From NCBI RefSeq assembly GCF_003255815.1, contig NC_037689.1:21798482-21862481 (forward strand): 64,000 nt of DNA, read 5' to 3'. The DNA is from Theropithecus gelada (Eukaryota > Chordata > Mammalia > Primates > Cercopithecidae). Made by a program: the position numbers and the translations under genes. Below are positions 47,540 through 59,290 of this stretch, piece by piece. The notes below the pieces were generated by a model that was given only the letters and a program-made list of their open reading frames with translations, did no database searches and was not told the DNA's origin. The stretch's first letter is position 1, and each line of letters opens with the position of its first letter.

Positions 47540-48565
47540 TCTGTCTACTCACCAGCATCCATCTCCCAGTTACCCCATATTATTCCACTCCTCCTTTCAC
47601 TTTATAGTTACTCAAAAGCCCAGAAGAGGCCTCATAAATTATCTCAGCCTCATCTTCATCCAATAGTCCAAGTCTCCCTTAGACACACCAGTTAGGTGTA
47701 AATCCAGTTCTCTTCTTGACTGATGTCAAGTCAATATTAATGACTTGCAAATCAAATCTCTAGCCCTAATCCTTCTCCTGATTTTCACATCTCTAGTTTC
47801 CTGGCTAATGGATTATTCCTCCTCAAGGTATAAGAAATGAAACTCAATTTCTCTTCCAAAATCTGCCTTCCTTCTTGCATTTTATTTTCTTCATAATGAA
47901 AATACTATGCACCCCGTCAAACACATTAGAAGTGGTAAATCACTCATGACCAGTTTTTCTCTATCCTCAGTTTTCTCTTCATTCTACCTCCTACATGTTT
48001 CACATATTAATTCATCTTTCCTGCCTCACTTCAGATGTATCACCAATCACCTGAGCTACCACATGGTCTCCCAGCTGGTTTCCCTGTCTTTAGTTTCTCC
48101 CGAATCCAATCCACCCTTCCCAGTTCTGCCAGATAGCTTTATACACACAAATGTGATCAAGCCACTGTACTACTTAAAGACATTTCATGACTCCTGTCCA
48201 CTTTACCATAAAATACAAACTTTTTCTGCACAATCAAATCTTGTTATCTGGCTGCATTGCACCTTTGCAAACTCATTCCCCTACCCATCATATGCACCCT
48301 AAGCGGCTAGCTATATTTGCCTTATACTTTCGTGCTGTGAGGACTTTCCTGTTTTCTCTCTCTGGCGGACACGTTCTTACAGATCCAGCTCAAAGAGAGC
48401 CACTACATAAATTCTTCCTGGTGCCATTCAAGGCAAAGTAAATCAGCTATTGATACTCTGCTTGCTATCTCCGTACTTGCATCCCCCTTCTTAAGGCTTA
48501 TGCCTTAATATATTTATGCCTACATCTTCCTCTTCACTGAGAGATCTCTGCATGGAGAGACAGAC
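47540..48565 (+). mobile_element. L2 LINE (ORF2 3' part and 3' UTR)
   Basis: Recognisable L2 order: 'gctaccacatggtctcccag', 'ctggtttccctgtctttagt', 'gtgatcaagccactgtacta', 'gactcctgtccactttacca', 'ccttatactttcgtgctgtg' and 'gatccagctcaaagagagcc'. The 131-codon frame at 47907-48302 lies within it and is a relic, not a gene. Confidence 0.7.
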
Positions 48566-48968
48566 AGTGTAGCTCTAGCGTTAATCACAAAGCATGACAT
48601 ATACTGGGTTGGAAAAAAATCTTGTGAAAAAAGAACAAAAGGAAGGAAGAAGACGACTCCATGTTGTCTTCTGCTCATGATTTGCCAATGCTTTTTAAAA
48701 TCCCTTGTGTTACTAATCATTTCACCAACTTCCAATTCAATAGTTTATGCCAAACACCCATTTCAAGACTCATGTCTAAAAATATTGGAGGGGTGTATAC
48801 TCTGAATGATCCCCTACTTTGATAAATCTTTTCTTTTCAGACTTTTAATCACTTATGTATTCAATTCATACTAATGATGTAATTTTAGCCCTTCCTGAAT
48901 GTCATATTCTTTGGCACTTTTACATTTTTAACTCCCATGTGGTTGGTTACCTACAGGAAAGCAGGGTT
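48566..48968. other. Unassigned DNA
   Basis: Low-GC segment between L2 and the Alu pair. Nothing recognised. Confidence 0.45.
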
Positions 48969-48981
48969 TAATTTTTGTATT

Positions 48982-48987
<6 letters not shown>

Positions 48988-49012
<25 letters not shown>

Positions 49013-49335
49013 NNNNNNNNNNNNNNNNNNNNNNNNNNNNNNNNNNNNNNNNNNNNNNNNNNNNNNNNNNNNNNNNNNNNNNNNNNNNNNNNNNNNNNNN
49101 NNNNNNNNNNNNGCAAGCTCCGCCTCCCGGGTTCACGCCATTCTCCGGCCTCAGCCTCCTGAGTAGCTGGGACTACAGGCACCCGCCACCTCGCCCGGCT
49201 ATTTTTTGTATTTCTTAGTAGAGACGGGGTTTCACCGTGTTAGCCAGGATGGTCTCGATCTCCTGACCTCGTGATCCGCCCATCTCGGCCTCCCAAAGTG
49301 CTGGGATTACAGGCTTGAGCCACCGCGCCCGGCTC
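48988..49335 (-). mobile_element. Alu (minus) with assembly gap
   Basis: Poly-T, then 100 N, then Alu from 'gcaagctccgcctcccgggt' to 'accgcgcccggctc'. The missing part corresponds to the right arm (about 60-70 bases) plus part of the tail. Confidence 0.9.
49013..49112. other. Assembly gap, 100 N
   Basis: Exactly 100 N in an Alu right arm and tail. Placeholder length. Confidence 0.98.
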
Positions 49336-49641
49336 TTTTTTTTTTTTTTTTTTGAGACGGAGTCTGGCTCTGTCGCCTGGGCTGGAGTGCAGTGGCCGGA
49401 TCTCAGCTCACTGCAAGCTCCGTCCCCCGGGTTTACGCCATTCTCCTGCCTCAGCCTCCCGAGTAGCTGGGACTACAGGCGCCCGCCGCCTCGCCCGGCT
49501 AGTTTTTTTTTTTTGTATTTTTTAGTAGAGACGGGGTTTCACCGTGTTCACCAGGATGGTCTCGATCTCCTGACCTCGTGATCCGCCCGTCTCGGCCTCC
49601 CAAAGTGCTGGGATTACAGGCTTGAGCCACCGCGCCCGGCC
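49336..49641 (-). mobile_element. AluY (minus), adjacent to the gapped Alu
   Basis: Full length (poly-T, gagacggagtctggctctgt ... accgcgcccggcc). No target duplication separates it from the gapped Alu. Instead taatttttgtatttctttt at 48969-48987 and 49642-49660 brackets the pair. Confidence 0.93.
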
Positions 49642-49734
49642 TAATTTTTGTATTTCTTTTGTATCTTCTCAAAAATTCTTAGTAAACATTCATGTAGTAA
49701 GACATATTATATGATAAAACCAGGGTAATAAATT

Positions 49735-51036
49735 TAAAAAGATTGAAATAAAAAGCATGTACTCTAACTACAATGAAATTAAATTAGAAATGTGTAACAG
49801 TATCATACCTAGAAAAATTTCCTATATTTGGAAACTAAATAATGTAAAAAAAAAAAACATGTTTTATATACTAGCATACAATTAGAAAATAATTTCAAAA
49901 CAATGTCAGAACAATTTGATTTATAATAACATCAGAAACTATAATATGGCTACAAGTCAATTTAATAAAAATAGGCAAGACTTCTTTATTATAAAATACA
50001 AAACACTAATGAGAGAAATTTATCAAGACCTAACTAAATGAAAAAAATATATCATGTTCATGGATGAAAAGCCTCAATATTATTAATATATCATTAATCC
50101 CAACATTAGTTTTAGTGTCAACACATTCCCAATTATAATCCAAGTGGACTTTTAAGGAAATAGACCAACGATATAAGGCATATAGGAAAATAAAGGCATA
50201 TAGACATGCAAAGGAAGAACCTAGATTATGCAAAGTAATTTTGAAAAAGAACAAACTTAGAGGATTTACAATAATTGCCTTTTAAGATCTACTATAACGT
50301 AATGGCAATCAAGACAGTGTAGTGTAAAAATGAACAAACATATCAATAGAGTTGAATAGAGAAACTAGAAATGTCTCTCCACTTATATGTTCATTTGATT
50401 TTTTGATAAAATAGCCGAGGCAATCCATTAGGGACAGAAAAGCCTTTTCCATAAATACTGCTGGAACAACTGGGTATCTATATGCAAGGAAATGAAACTC
50501 AATCCCTGCCTCATGCAATAAACAAAAATTAATTTGAGATAGAACAATAGACTTAAATGTAAAAAGTGAAACTATGAGTCTTTTATATGAAAACATAGAC
50601 TATCTTTGTGATTTGGAGATAGACAAAGGTCTTTTAGAACAAAGAAAGCAATAATTGTAAATGAAAAATAATGAAAAATTAAACCTTAAAAATTTAATAT
50701 ATTTACTTATCAAAAAACACCATTAAGAAAATTAATAGGCCGGGCGCGGTGGCTCAAGCCTGTAATCCCAGCACTTTGGGAGGCCGAGGCGGGTGGATCA
50801 CAAGGTCAGGAGATCGAGACTATCCTGGCTAACATGGTGAAACCCCGTCTCTACTAAAAATACAAAAAACTAGCCGGGCGCGGTAGCGGGCGCCTGTAGT
50901 CCCAGCTACTTGGGAGGCTGAGGCGGGAGAATGGCGTGAACCCGGGGGACGGAGCTTGCAGTGAGCCGAGATCGCGCCACTGCACTCCAGCCTGGGAGAC
51001 ACAGTGAGACTCCGTCTCAAAAAAAAAAAAAAAAAG

Positions 51037-51118
<82 letters not shown>

Positions 51119-52025
51119 AAATTAATAAACAAGCCTTGGGGTGGGAGAAAAATTTGCAAAACATATATCTGATAAAATACTGGTATCAAAATACATACAA
51201 AATTTTTGCAACTCAACCATAAATAAATTAAAAATTAACAAAAACATTGATAGAAAATTCAAAAGGGAAAAGATACAGCCAATGAATATATGAAAATGTG
51301 TCCAACATCATTAGTCATAAGGGAAATCCAAAATAAAACCACAATTAACTAACATAGCACACTCACTAGTTTGGCTAAACTTGAAAAGACTAACACCAGC
51401 AAATGTTGGGGAAGATAAGGAGTCATTGGAACATTTATATGTTGTTGGTGGAAGTGAAACATACAATTACTTTGAAGAAAGATCTGAAATTTTTTTCTAA
51501 AGCAACACATATACTTACTTTAAAATCCATGAATTCCCCTTATCAGTATTTACTCAAGAAAAATGCATACAAAAAATTACTAGTACAAGAAGGTTCATGG
51601 CAGGTTTATTTATATTAGGCCATAATCTGGAGAACAATGGATTAAAAAAACAGATATCTTTACACAAAGGAATACTACTCAGAAATAAAAAGGAATGAAC
51701 TGCTGAAATAAGTAATAATGTGGATGAATCTGAAAATAACTATTGAGTGAATAAAGCCTTACATGAGAGAATATGTGTTGTTCTATTAATAGGAATTTCT
51801 AGAGCAAGCAAAAATCATCTATAGGGGGAAAAAAAGAGGGATATTTTCCTGTGGAGTGTTGGGAGATTGGCTGGGAAGTAGTACAAAGGCTTGAGATAAC
51901 TTTCTGGGGTATTATCAATATTCTATATTTTGGTTATACAGATTTGTTCATTTGTAGAAATTCATTGAATGATACACTCAAGGCATTATGCATTATTTTG
52001 TGTGAAAATTTTATCTCAAATGAAA
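49735..52025 (+). mobile_element. L1M-like ORF2 3' half
   Basis: Starts at 'gattgaaataaaaagcatgt' and proceeds through 'tgctggaacaactgggtatc', 'ataatctggagaacaatgga' and 'tactactcagaaataaaaag' to 'ggtattatcaatattctata', all ORF2 3'/3' UTR landmarks of old L1. Frames broken. Interrupted by the Alu at 50738. A piece at 52960-53110 may be its detached 3' end. Confidence 0.65.
50738..51114 (+). mobile_element. AluY-type with a very long A-tail
   Basis: Target duplication aagaaaattaata (50725-50737 and 51115-51127). The A-rich tail spans about 51019-51114 with one G and one T interruption. Carries 'gatcgcgccactgcac'. Inserted in the L1M-like element. Confidence 0.94.
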
Positions 52026-52056
52026 CACACACACACACGCACACACGCACACACAA
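52026..52056 (+). repeat. (CA)n microsatellite
   Basis: CA units with two CG-containing interruptions (acacgcacacacgcac). Confidence 0.9.
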
Positions 52057-52059
52057 ATA

Positions 52060-52310
52060 AGAGGTGGGCAGATCGCTTGAGGCCAGGAGTTTGAGAACAG
52101 CCTCGGCAGCATGGTGAAACCCTGTCTCTACAAACAATACAAAAATTAGCCAGGCATGGTGGTGCGCACCTGTAGTCCCAGGCCTAGGTGGGAGGATCAC
52201 TTGACCCTGGGAGTGGGGCAGAGGTTACAGTGAGCCAGATAGCACCACTGCAATCCAGCCTGGGTGACGAAGTGGGACCTTGTCAAAACAAGCAAACAAA
52301 CAAACCACCA
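52060..52310 (+). mobile_element. Old 5'-truncated Alu (AluJ/S)
   Basis: Starts at 'aggtgggcagatcgcttgag', lacking the first ~50 bases, with 'gaggccaggagtttgagaac' and a diverged right arm. Ends in (caaa)n. Confidence 0.85.
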
Positions 52311-52334
52311 CCACACAACCATACACACACAAAT

Positions 52335-52556
52335 AAATATAGTTGTTCCTTTGTCTCTCAGTATCAGCAAAGATTGTTTCCAGGATCCCTGCAGATATCG
52401 AAATCTACCCATATGATCCTCTGTTGACCCTGTGGAACCTGTAGATACAAAAAGGTTGTCCTTTCCATGCCTAGTAATTACTGAATTTTTGATCCATGGT
52501 TGATTGAATTCATAGATGTAGAACCCATGGATACATAGGGCAGATTGTATTAAACT
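52335..52556 (-). mobile_element. Tigger-family non-autonomous copy
   Basis: 'gtttccaggatccctgcaga', then a short interior, then 'gatccatggttgattgaatt' and 'gaacccatggatacataggg', paralleling the copy at 9961-10268 with most of the interior deleted. Confidence 0.6.
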
Positions 52557-52636
52557 GTAGTTAATTCTTAGGTATTTTAAGAGAAATATACTGATTTATC
52601 AACCTACTTTCAGATGCATTAAAAATAAGTTGAACT

Positions 52637-52939
52637 GGCCGGGCGCGGTGGCTCAAGCCTGTAATCCCAGCACTTTGGGAGGCCGAGACGGGCGGATCAC
52701 GAGGTCAGGAGATCGAGACCATCCTGGCTAACACGGTGAAACCCCGTCTCTACTAAAAAATACAAAAAACTAGCCGGGCGCAGTGGCGGGTGCCTGTAGT
52801 CCCAGCTACTCGGGAGGCTGAGGCAGGAGAATGGCGTGAACCCGGGAGGCGGAGCTTGCAGTGAGCTGAGATCCGGCCACTGCACTCCAGCCTGGGCGAC
52901 AGAGCGAGACTCCGTCTCAAAAAAAAAAAAAAAAAAAAA
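52637..52939 (+). mobile_element. AluY, Old World monkey type
   Basis: Both diagnostic variants present. Target duplication aagttgaact (52627-52636 and 52940-52949). Confidence 0.95.
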
Positions 52940-52959
52940 AAGTTGAACTGATGTAGAAA

Positions 52960-53110
52960 TAGAGAAATGGACATATGGATGGAAAAATGTGATAAAACAA
53001 GTGAAGTTAAATGCTATTTGTAGAATATAGGTGGTGAGTGTTCACTATACAATTCTTCCCACTTTTCTGTATGTTTAAAAAATTTTATAGTAAAACGTTG
53101 GAAAAATACT
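52960..53110 (+). mobile_element. L1M-like 3'-end fragment
   Basis: 'atgtgataaaacaagtgaag', 'tagaatataggtggtgagtg', 'ttcactatacaattcttccc' and 'cttttctgtatgtttaaaaa' are typical of the 3' end of old L1M elements. Confidence 0.55.
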
Positions 53111-56100
53111 GAGCAAAATGTGGTGTACTTAGGAAATGTTAAATAAATGAACTGTTTTTGCTATCCGTATTTACTAAGTCTCATCGGAATACAGGGAACT
53201 CCTTTTGGCTACAAAATACAGAAGTTAGTTACATAATAACGATGATCATCATTTAAATAATGATTAAATTTCTTAAATCTTTAGAATATCCAGGGAACCA
53301 ATATTCACATATCTTAAAATGTCTTAAAGTGAATTTGAAATTCCAGTATATATCTGTATCATCAATCTATCTGTACACATGTCTCTGTAAAAATATTTGT
53401 GAGAGAATATCTCTGGTTTGCTGTTACAATGAATAATCAGAGTATGGCTTTTCATTTCTAACGTCCCTGGCACATTTTGATTACAGCTTTCATTATATTG
53501 TCGAGTAATACAAAACCATAGCCTATCATCCTGAATTTGGTAAAATGTAAGGACATGTATGAAACATATTTCATTTTCAATGAGTTATTTATATGACACA
53601 CAGATGTGAAGGGTATATTATAAATACTCTTTTATCACATTCTGAAAATGTGCAGTGATTCTTTGTTCATTACAATTGCAGCAGAGAACTTCTTAGAATA
53701 TACTTGGAATATACAGATACAACTTCTCTTCTCAAACAACTGGAAAACTAATAGAACATGTTGGTTTTGCATCTAAAATGAGCTTGCAATAACAAAAATA
53801 TTATTTCAAAATCATGAATTTTAATTTAATGAAAAATATGGATGAAATGTTATGGTTAGGTATCTCAGCATTTTAAATGCCAACTCCATTGTTATATTTG
53901 AGAATACAGGAAAGAATATATTACCTAGTTGCCTTAAAAATAAAGTAAATCAACTTTAAATACATATTTTAAACTCCTCTACTCTAATTTGTAATTTGTT
54001 ATTTAAAATTAACAACTCAAGATTTTGGTAAACTATATACAAGAAAATATATAAATGCTTTAAATTATAAAATTTAAAATTATGTCAGGTATGAAAAATA
54101 GAAAAAACTCTTATTCTAATAAAATATATTGAAGGTATATATATTACAGGAAACTCTCTTTGGCACTCATTCAGGTACACCACTCAGCTCTTCCGTCAAG
54201 AAAGAAAACTGCTGTTTAGTTACAAGGAGTAGAATTAGCTGGCAGCCTCCAGTGATACCATCTTCAAAGTATGCATTGAAAGCCAATGCACACTTTTTGG
54301 ACAATTTCCACCAACTGACTGAGCACCATGAGGTACTGATGCCTGGCCATTTCTGCCTAGTGCAGCACTTCTCTAACATCAGTCTTTGCTCCTGAGCTCT
54401 CTCTTGGGTTGGCTGAGACTTTATCAAATTTGCACCTGTGTCTGAGGTTTTCTTTGACTTGCTTCCTCCCCACTTGCCTTTCAAAGGTATCAAATCAACA
54501 TCTCAGGCTTAAGGCTTTCTCTGCCCAATCCTGCTTCTTCACCCATTTACCTTTCACAGAAGTTATTTCTCCAGCATTCCCTGAAACCTCTTCTAATCCT
54601 CATTTAATCTGGATCATCTTCTTGGTGGGTAAACAGTTCTGAATTGTTGTGGGATAGTAACTAGTATTAATACAATATAGTTAATATTGGAATGAAAGCT
54701 AAAATAATAATCACACATATAAATTGTGTTTCTGCACATTCTTGTATTCCCAAGGTTAATTGTTTAAAATTAGACAGAATGGGTACTATGAAAAAGCTAT
54801 TCACAGACTCTGGATCTTCACATAAAAAAGTAAGATTTGTGATCAGAAATTTGATTGATTGACTAGGGTGTAGTCACTCGAGGACTTGCTCTGGAGTACC
54901 AACATTTCTTCAGAGGTTGATAAAATTAAAATTATACACAATGACTTAACAATTGCTCCCCTTTAATCACCTAATGCCATCAATTCTGACATGTGTTCTT
55001 TTTTTGTCAGTCTCTCTGACCTCATCTTTAACAAATGGATAAATAAATTACAGCTAATATATTTGTTTAGATGCCAGACACGGTGCTATGCTCTTTACAT
55101 ACATTATTCCTTCTAATCATCACTTCTACCCATAATAGTTTGGTTCTATTATTATCCCCATTTTACAAATAATGAATCCAAAACTAGGAAAGGATAAGCA
55201 CTGCATCTAATGTTCTAGATTAAAGTCCAATAAATGTTTGGTCCCAGTTAACTCATCTCTGAAAGAGTAAGAGATTTCATAAGTTTCTCCTTGATACATA
55301 GTGGAGCTGGAACTAGAATCCAGGTCTTCTGACATCTCACTTTGTGCTATTACCTCTAAACCGTTACTTTCACTTTTAATGCTAAAAGCTGTGATTCTTC
55401 ATCTAAGACATTTGAATCCTGAATTCCTTTAGTCAAACAAATATCCAGCTTTCAGAACACAAAAATAAAAAGTGGCAATATTTAGTAATTTTCTCTTTTC
55501 TTTCTACTTAGTCTGAATGTTTGTTGGCCATTCCGTCTTCAGCTCTAATGTATCTTAAATTTCATCACAATCTGAATTGATTTTCCTAAATCTATTAGTG
55601 CTGGAAGAAGGAGCCAAGTCTCATATAATCCTTGGGAAGAACCCCAACAAAGCCTGACCTTAATAAATATTTTTGGATGATACTTTCTTCCTTCCCTTTT
55701 GATAATCAGCTGTAGACTTTAGGGTATTTTGCCCTAATTCAATCCAAAAAGTAGGGAACAATTTGTTCCCAAATAATTACAAACTTCCAATATAAAACAT
55801 TTGAGTAAAGCCCAATTCCTAATTGCTAAAACATTGAGATGATTTTATCAGATGCAACCTGGGATCCCACTGCTCTTTTCACTTCAGCCCTTTATTGTCT
55901 AACCGTAAGTAGTTATTATTATCCCAAAGAAGAAAAAAGAAATTCTGTTTATTTTGTAACTTTCCTGTTTCCTGTTTCTGTTCAATAGGCCTCTCCGAGT
56001 CATCCCGGGCAAAACAGCAAGCTAGGTCTCAGGATAGCTCTAAAAGCATCTATTTCAGTATGGTTCTGTAAGGTAAGATAACAACAGAGATTCAGCAACA

Positions 56101-56198
56101 TTGAAATGTTTGAAAGCAGATACAAAGGGAATCCTTTTGGTCCAGCAGAAGGCAATTTCAGCTTGAAAGGGCTTTGAGCCTTGTATAAGATGAGTGGT
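53111..56198. other. Mostly unassigned DNA with a MIR
   Basis: Two overlapping frames on opposite strands at 54129-54493 lie in text (gaggttttctttgacttgct, cccaatcctgcttcttcacc) that I suspect is an old interspersed repeat, but I cannot name it. 55600-55680 ends 'taataaatatttttggatga', L2-like. No gene recognised. Confidence 0.45.
55065..55365 (-). repeat. MIR SINE
   Basis: 'gatgccagacacggtgctat', 'attattatccccattttaca' and 'gtggagctggaactagaatc' with 'aggtcttctgaca' are the reversed MIR landmarks. Confidence 0.65.
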
Positions 56199-56202
56199 AC
56201 AT

Positions 56203-56674
56203 TGAGACAGTAAGGGAGGAGACCACCCCCTCATATTGTCTTGTGCCCAATTTCTGCCTCCAAAGAAAGAAGAAGTAAAAACTAAAAGGCAGAAATGAAA
56301 TCCACAGGCAGACAGCCCAGCGCCACACCCTGGGCCTGGTAGTTAAAGATCGACCCCTGACCTAATTGGTTCTGTTATCTATAGATTACAGACATTGTAT
56401 AGAAATGCACTGTGAAAATCCCTATCTTGTTTTGTTCCGATCTAATTATCGGTGCAAACAGTCCCCAGTCACGTACCCCCTGCTTGCTCAATCAATCACG
56501 ACCCTCTCACGTGCACCCCCTTAGAGTTGTGAGCCCTTAAAAGGGACAGGAATTGGTTACTCGGGGAGCTCGGCTCTTGAGACTGAAGTCTTGCCGATGC
56601 CCCCAGCCGAATAAACCCCCTTCCTTCTGTAACTCGGTGTCTGAGGAGCTTTGTCTGCCGCTCGTCCTGCTACA
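56203..56674 (+). mobile_element. HERV-E-like (LTR2-type) solo LTR
   Basis: Begins TGAGACAG and ends CTGCTACA. Text such as 'gaggagaccaccccctcata', 'cagacagcccagcgccacac' and 'aagatcgacccctgacctaa' matches LTR2 as I remember it. TATA-like 'cccttaaaaggg' (about 56536) and AATAAA at 56610 keep the normal LTR order. Flanks acat/acag fit a 4-base ERV1 duplication with one mismatch. No internal proviral sequence next to it. Relatively well preserved compared with its flanks. Confidence 0.75.
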
Positions 56675-56679
56675 ACAGA

Positions 56680-58018
56680 AGAGAAGAATCAAAGTGAGAT
56701 GGGGTGTTATGGGCTGCAGGCATATTGTTTCATTGTTTTAGACTATTAATCTTAAAAAACAAGGATGAGAAGAAAAGATTGGATGGAGTGATGCTTATAT
56801 GTCACAGGAGCTTTGAATTTTCATAAAATTTGTGTCTTATATATGTGTTTTTAAGCTAATAATTTACAGAAATTTAAATCAATCTATAAGAAAACCCTTC
56901 ATCAGAAGTGATTAGGATTGGAACTGGTTTGTTAATTGGCAAAGTTGGCCAAATAAGAGAATTGAAAAATTTAACATAAAGATAACATGTGCATTTATTT
57001 ATCAGGTGTTTTTTTTTTTGATATAAAGCCCAAGCCTCTTCTTTGAGTATGGCTCCACCAATAAATGTTCCAGGTAGTCATTCTTGAATTAACCACATCA
57101 ATGGTAGCAGTAATAATATTAATATTAATAATTGAGCACTACTATGCACTAGCTATTACTAATCCTCCCAGTATCTCTTGGAGGTAGCAACTATTATTAT
57201 CCTCATTTTACATATGAGGGTAAGAAACTTGCCTAAAATTTATGATTAGTAAATGGTAGATATAAAGTTAAAGCACAGGATGTCTGGCTCTTAAGTTGTA
57301 CTCTTAATCAGGACAACAGCATCTCTGACTTCCATTTTTGGATGTCTTTAGAGGAGGAACTTTAAGAAACTAAAGACATTTGGGAAGCAACCTAACTATG
57401 GAACCCTTCCAGATTTTTTATGATCGCTTTCAAAACTTTTAAGTTGTCTCCCCCATACATACTTTAGCAACAATTTTTATTAGCTATTCATTAGCATTAA
57501 ATCTTTCCAAAGCATTTTTAAGGAAACAAGAAATTTCTTTTTAATTTATATCTATCATTTTAGTCAAATTACTTAATTTGACTATCATTCAGTCAAATTA
57601 TGTAATTAAAACTGTGTATAAAGGATCACAATAGTTATGATCAAATTACAGGTGTACAATTAAAGTAAATAGTTTAGGGATAAAATACAACTGTTTTTAG
57701 AACACAGCACTTAAGTGGAGGAATCAGAAGTAAGCAGGAGTATTATCGTCCAAGAATATTCGAGGTGCTGTGAACATAAGTTTCTATGTGTTACAGTTGA
57801 AACGGAGATCATCAGTTAATCCACAACTACTTTAAGAGAAGGTCAGTTAAGAGAGTTTTTGCCGTATTTATATTTCGTTTGCGTTTTACCACTATCACAA
57901 GTGGTATAGCAATATTGCATATTGTAACAGTACCGTCATATGATTCCAGGGGAATGTGCTACAGCACTGTATTTATTTTCCATTTTATATTAAAAATCCA
58001 ACATGTCAGATGGTTAAA
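56680..58018. other. Unassigned DNA with a MIR
   Basis: Apart from the MIR at 57110-57310, low-GC DNA with no named repeat or gene. Confidence 0.45.
57110..57310 (-). repeat. MIR SINE
   Basis: 'actattattatcctcatttt', 'acatatgagggtaagaaact' and 'aaagcacaggatgtctggct' are reversed MIR landmarks. Confidence 0.6.
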
Positions 58019-58075
58019 GATAGATAGATAGATAGATAATGATATGCCTCCATCTATCTATCCATCTATATCTCC
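58019..58075 (+). repeat. (GATA)n / (TATC)n tracts
   Basis: gata repeats at about 58019-58038 followed at 58053-58070 by the inverse atct tract, a potential hairpin. Confidence 0.85.
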
Positions 58076-58154
58076 ACATATATATAGCCTTGTAATATAC
58101 ATATTATATGTATGTAATGGCCTTTTTTAAAGCTTTCAGATCTATTCAAATTGA

Positions 58155-58655
58155 CTTGCTGTTTCCTACTGTTGCTGTAACAAATAACCACAAACTTAGA
58201 GACTTAAAACAACATATATTTAATATCTCACAGTTCTGGAGTTCAGAACTGTTTAAAGTCCAAAAAAGTCTAAAATTAAGATGTTGGCAGAATGTATTTC
58301 TTCTAGAGGCTTCATCAGATGATTTGCTTCTATGCCGTTTGCAAATTCTGGAAGTTGCCAGTATTTCTTGGCTAATGGTTCCCTTTATCCTCTTCCTCAC
58401 ATCACTCCAACTTCTTGCTTCCATTGTCACATTTCCTCTTCTGTCACCAAATCTCTTCTTTTTCCTTGTTGTAAGAATCTTTCTGATTATGTTTAAGGCC
58501 CATTTGAAAAATCCAGTATAATCTTAACATCTCAAAATCCATAACTTAATCACATTTGCGAAGTTCCTTTTTCCATGTTAGATAATACATTTGCAAGTTC
58601 CAAAGACTAGGACATGTATACCTTTAGTGGGCATTATTTGGCCTGCTACACTTGG
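58155..58655 (-). mobile_element. MLT1-type MaLR LTR
   Basis: The plus strand has 'gttgctgtaacaaataacca', 'gacttaaaacaacatatatt', 'tcacagttctggagttcaga' and a distal 'gggcattatttggcctgcta', a reversed MLT1. The 137-codon frame at 58108-58521 is a by-product. Confidence 0.75.
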
Positions 58656-59060
58656 CTTAATTAGAGACAAATTTCCAAAAGTAAACTAAAAAGTTAATCA
58701 CATTGATATTTTAAGCAGGGATTATACCTAGAATGCCTAAACTGTGAGAAAATAAGCAGTAATCTCTTTTGAAAGCAATTTAAGAACTTTGTGTCATGCG
58801 CGTCCCTGTGAAGAGACCACCAAACAGGCTTTGTGTGAGCAATAAAGCTTTTTAATCACCTGGGTGCAGGCGGGCTGAGTCCGAAAAGAGAGTCAACGAA
58901 GGGAGATAAGGGTGGGGCCGTTTTATAGGATTTGGGTAGGTAAAGGAAAATTACAGTCAAAGGGGGGTTGTTCTCTGGCGGGAAGGAGTGGGGGTCACAA
59001 GGTGCTCAGTGGGGGAGCTTTTTGAGCCAGGATGAGCGAGGAAAAGGAATTTCACAAGGT

Positions 59061-59158
59061 AATGTCATCGCTTAAGGCAAGGACCAGCTATTTTCACTTC
59101 TTTTGTGGTGGAATGTCATCAGTTAAGGCGGGGCAGGGCCTTTTCACTTCTTTTGTGA
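59061..59158 (+). repeat. Tandem duplication, 51-base unit, in the LTR7C-type LTR
   Basis: Two copies starting 'aatgtcatcgcttaaggc' (59061) and 'aatgtcatcagttaaggc' (59112), each running to 'ttttcacttcttttgtg'. Confidence 0.85.
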
Positions 59159-59190
59159 TTATTCAGTTACTTCAGGCCATCTGGGCGGGC

Positions 59191-59254
59191 GGACGTGCAA
59201 GTCACAGGAGATGCGGACGTGCAAGTCACAGGCGTATACGTGCAAGTCACAGGG
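59191..59254 (+). repeat. Three copies of acgtgcaagtcacagg in the LTR7C-type LTR
   Basis: Copies begin at about 59193, 59217 and 59238, separated by short spacers (agatgcgg, cgtat). LTR7C as I recall it has one. Confidence 0.85.
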
Positions 59255-59290
59255 GATGCGATGACTTGGCTTGGGCTCAGAGGCCTGACA

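Larger units (their letters stand above)
58792..59290 (-). mobile_element. HERV-H-like (LTR7C-type) solo LTR
   Basis: In minus orientation it begins TGTCAGGCCTCTGAGCCCAA and ends GACGCGCATGACA, the termini of LTR7. A minus-strand TATAAAA (complement of 58921-58927) is followed at LTR7 spacing by 'ctcttttcggactcagcccg'. The polyadenylation hexamer is ATTAAA (complement of 58851-58856) instead of the AATAAA I recall in the consensus. Two internal tandem duplications occur (59061-59158 and 59191-59254). Flanks tttg/tttt fit a 4-base duplication with one mismatch. Confidence 0.85.

Noticed and set aside
54129..54493. Overlapping 88- and 108-codon frames on opposite strands
   Set aside because: No recognisable protein and the text looks like an old interspersed repeat, though I could not name it.
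58108..58521. 137-codon plus-strand frame
   Set aside because: Falls in an MLT1 LTR.
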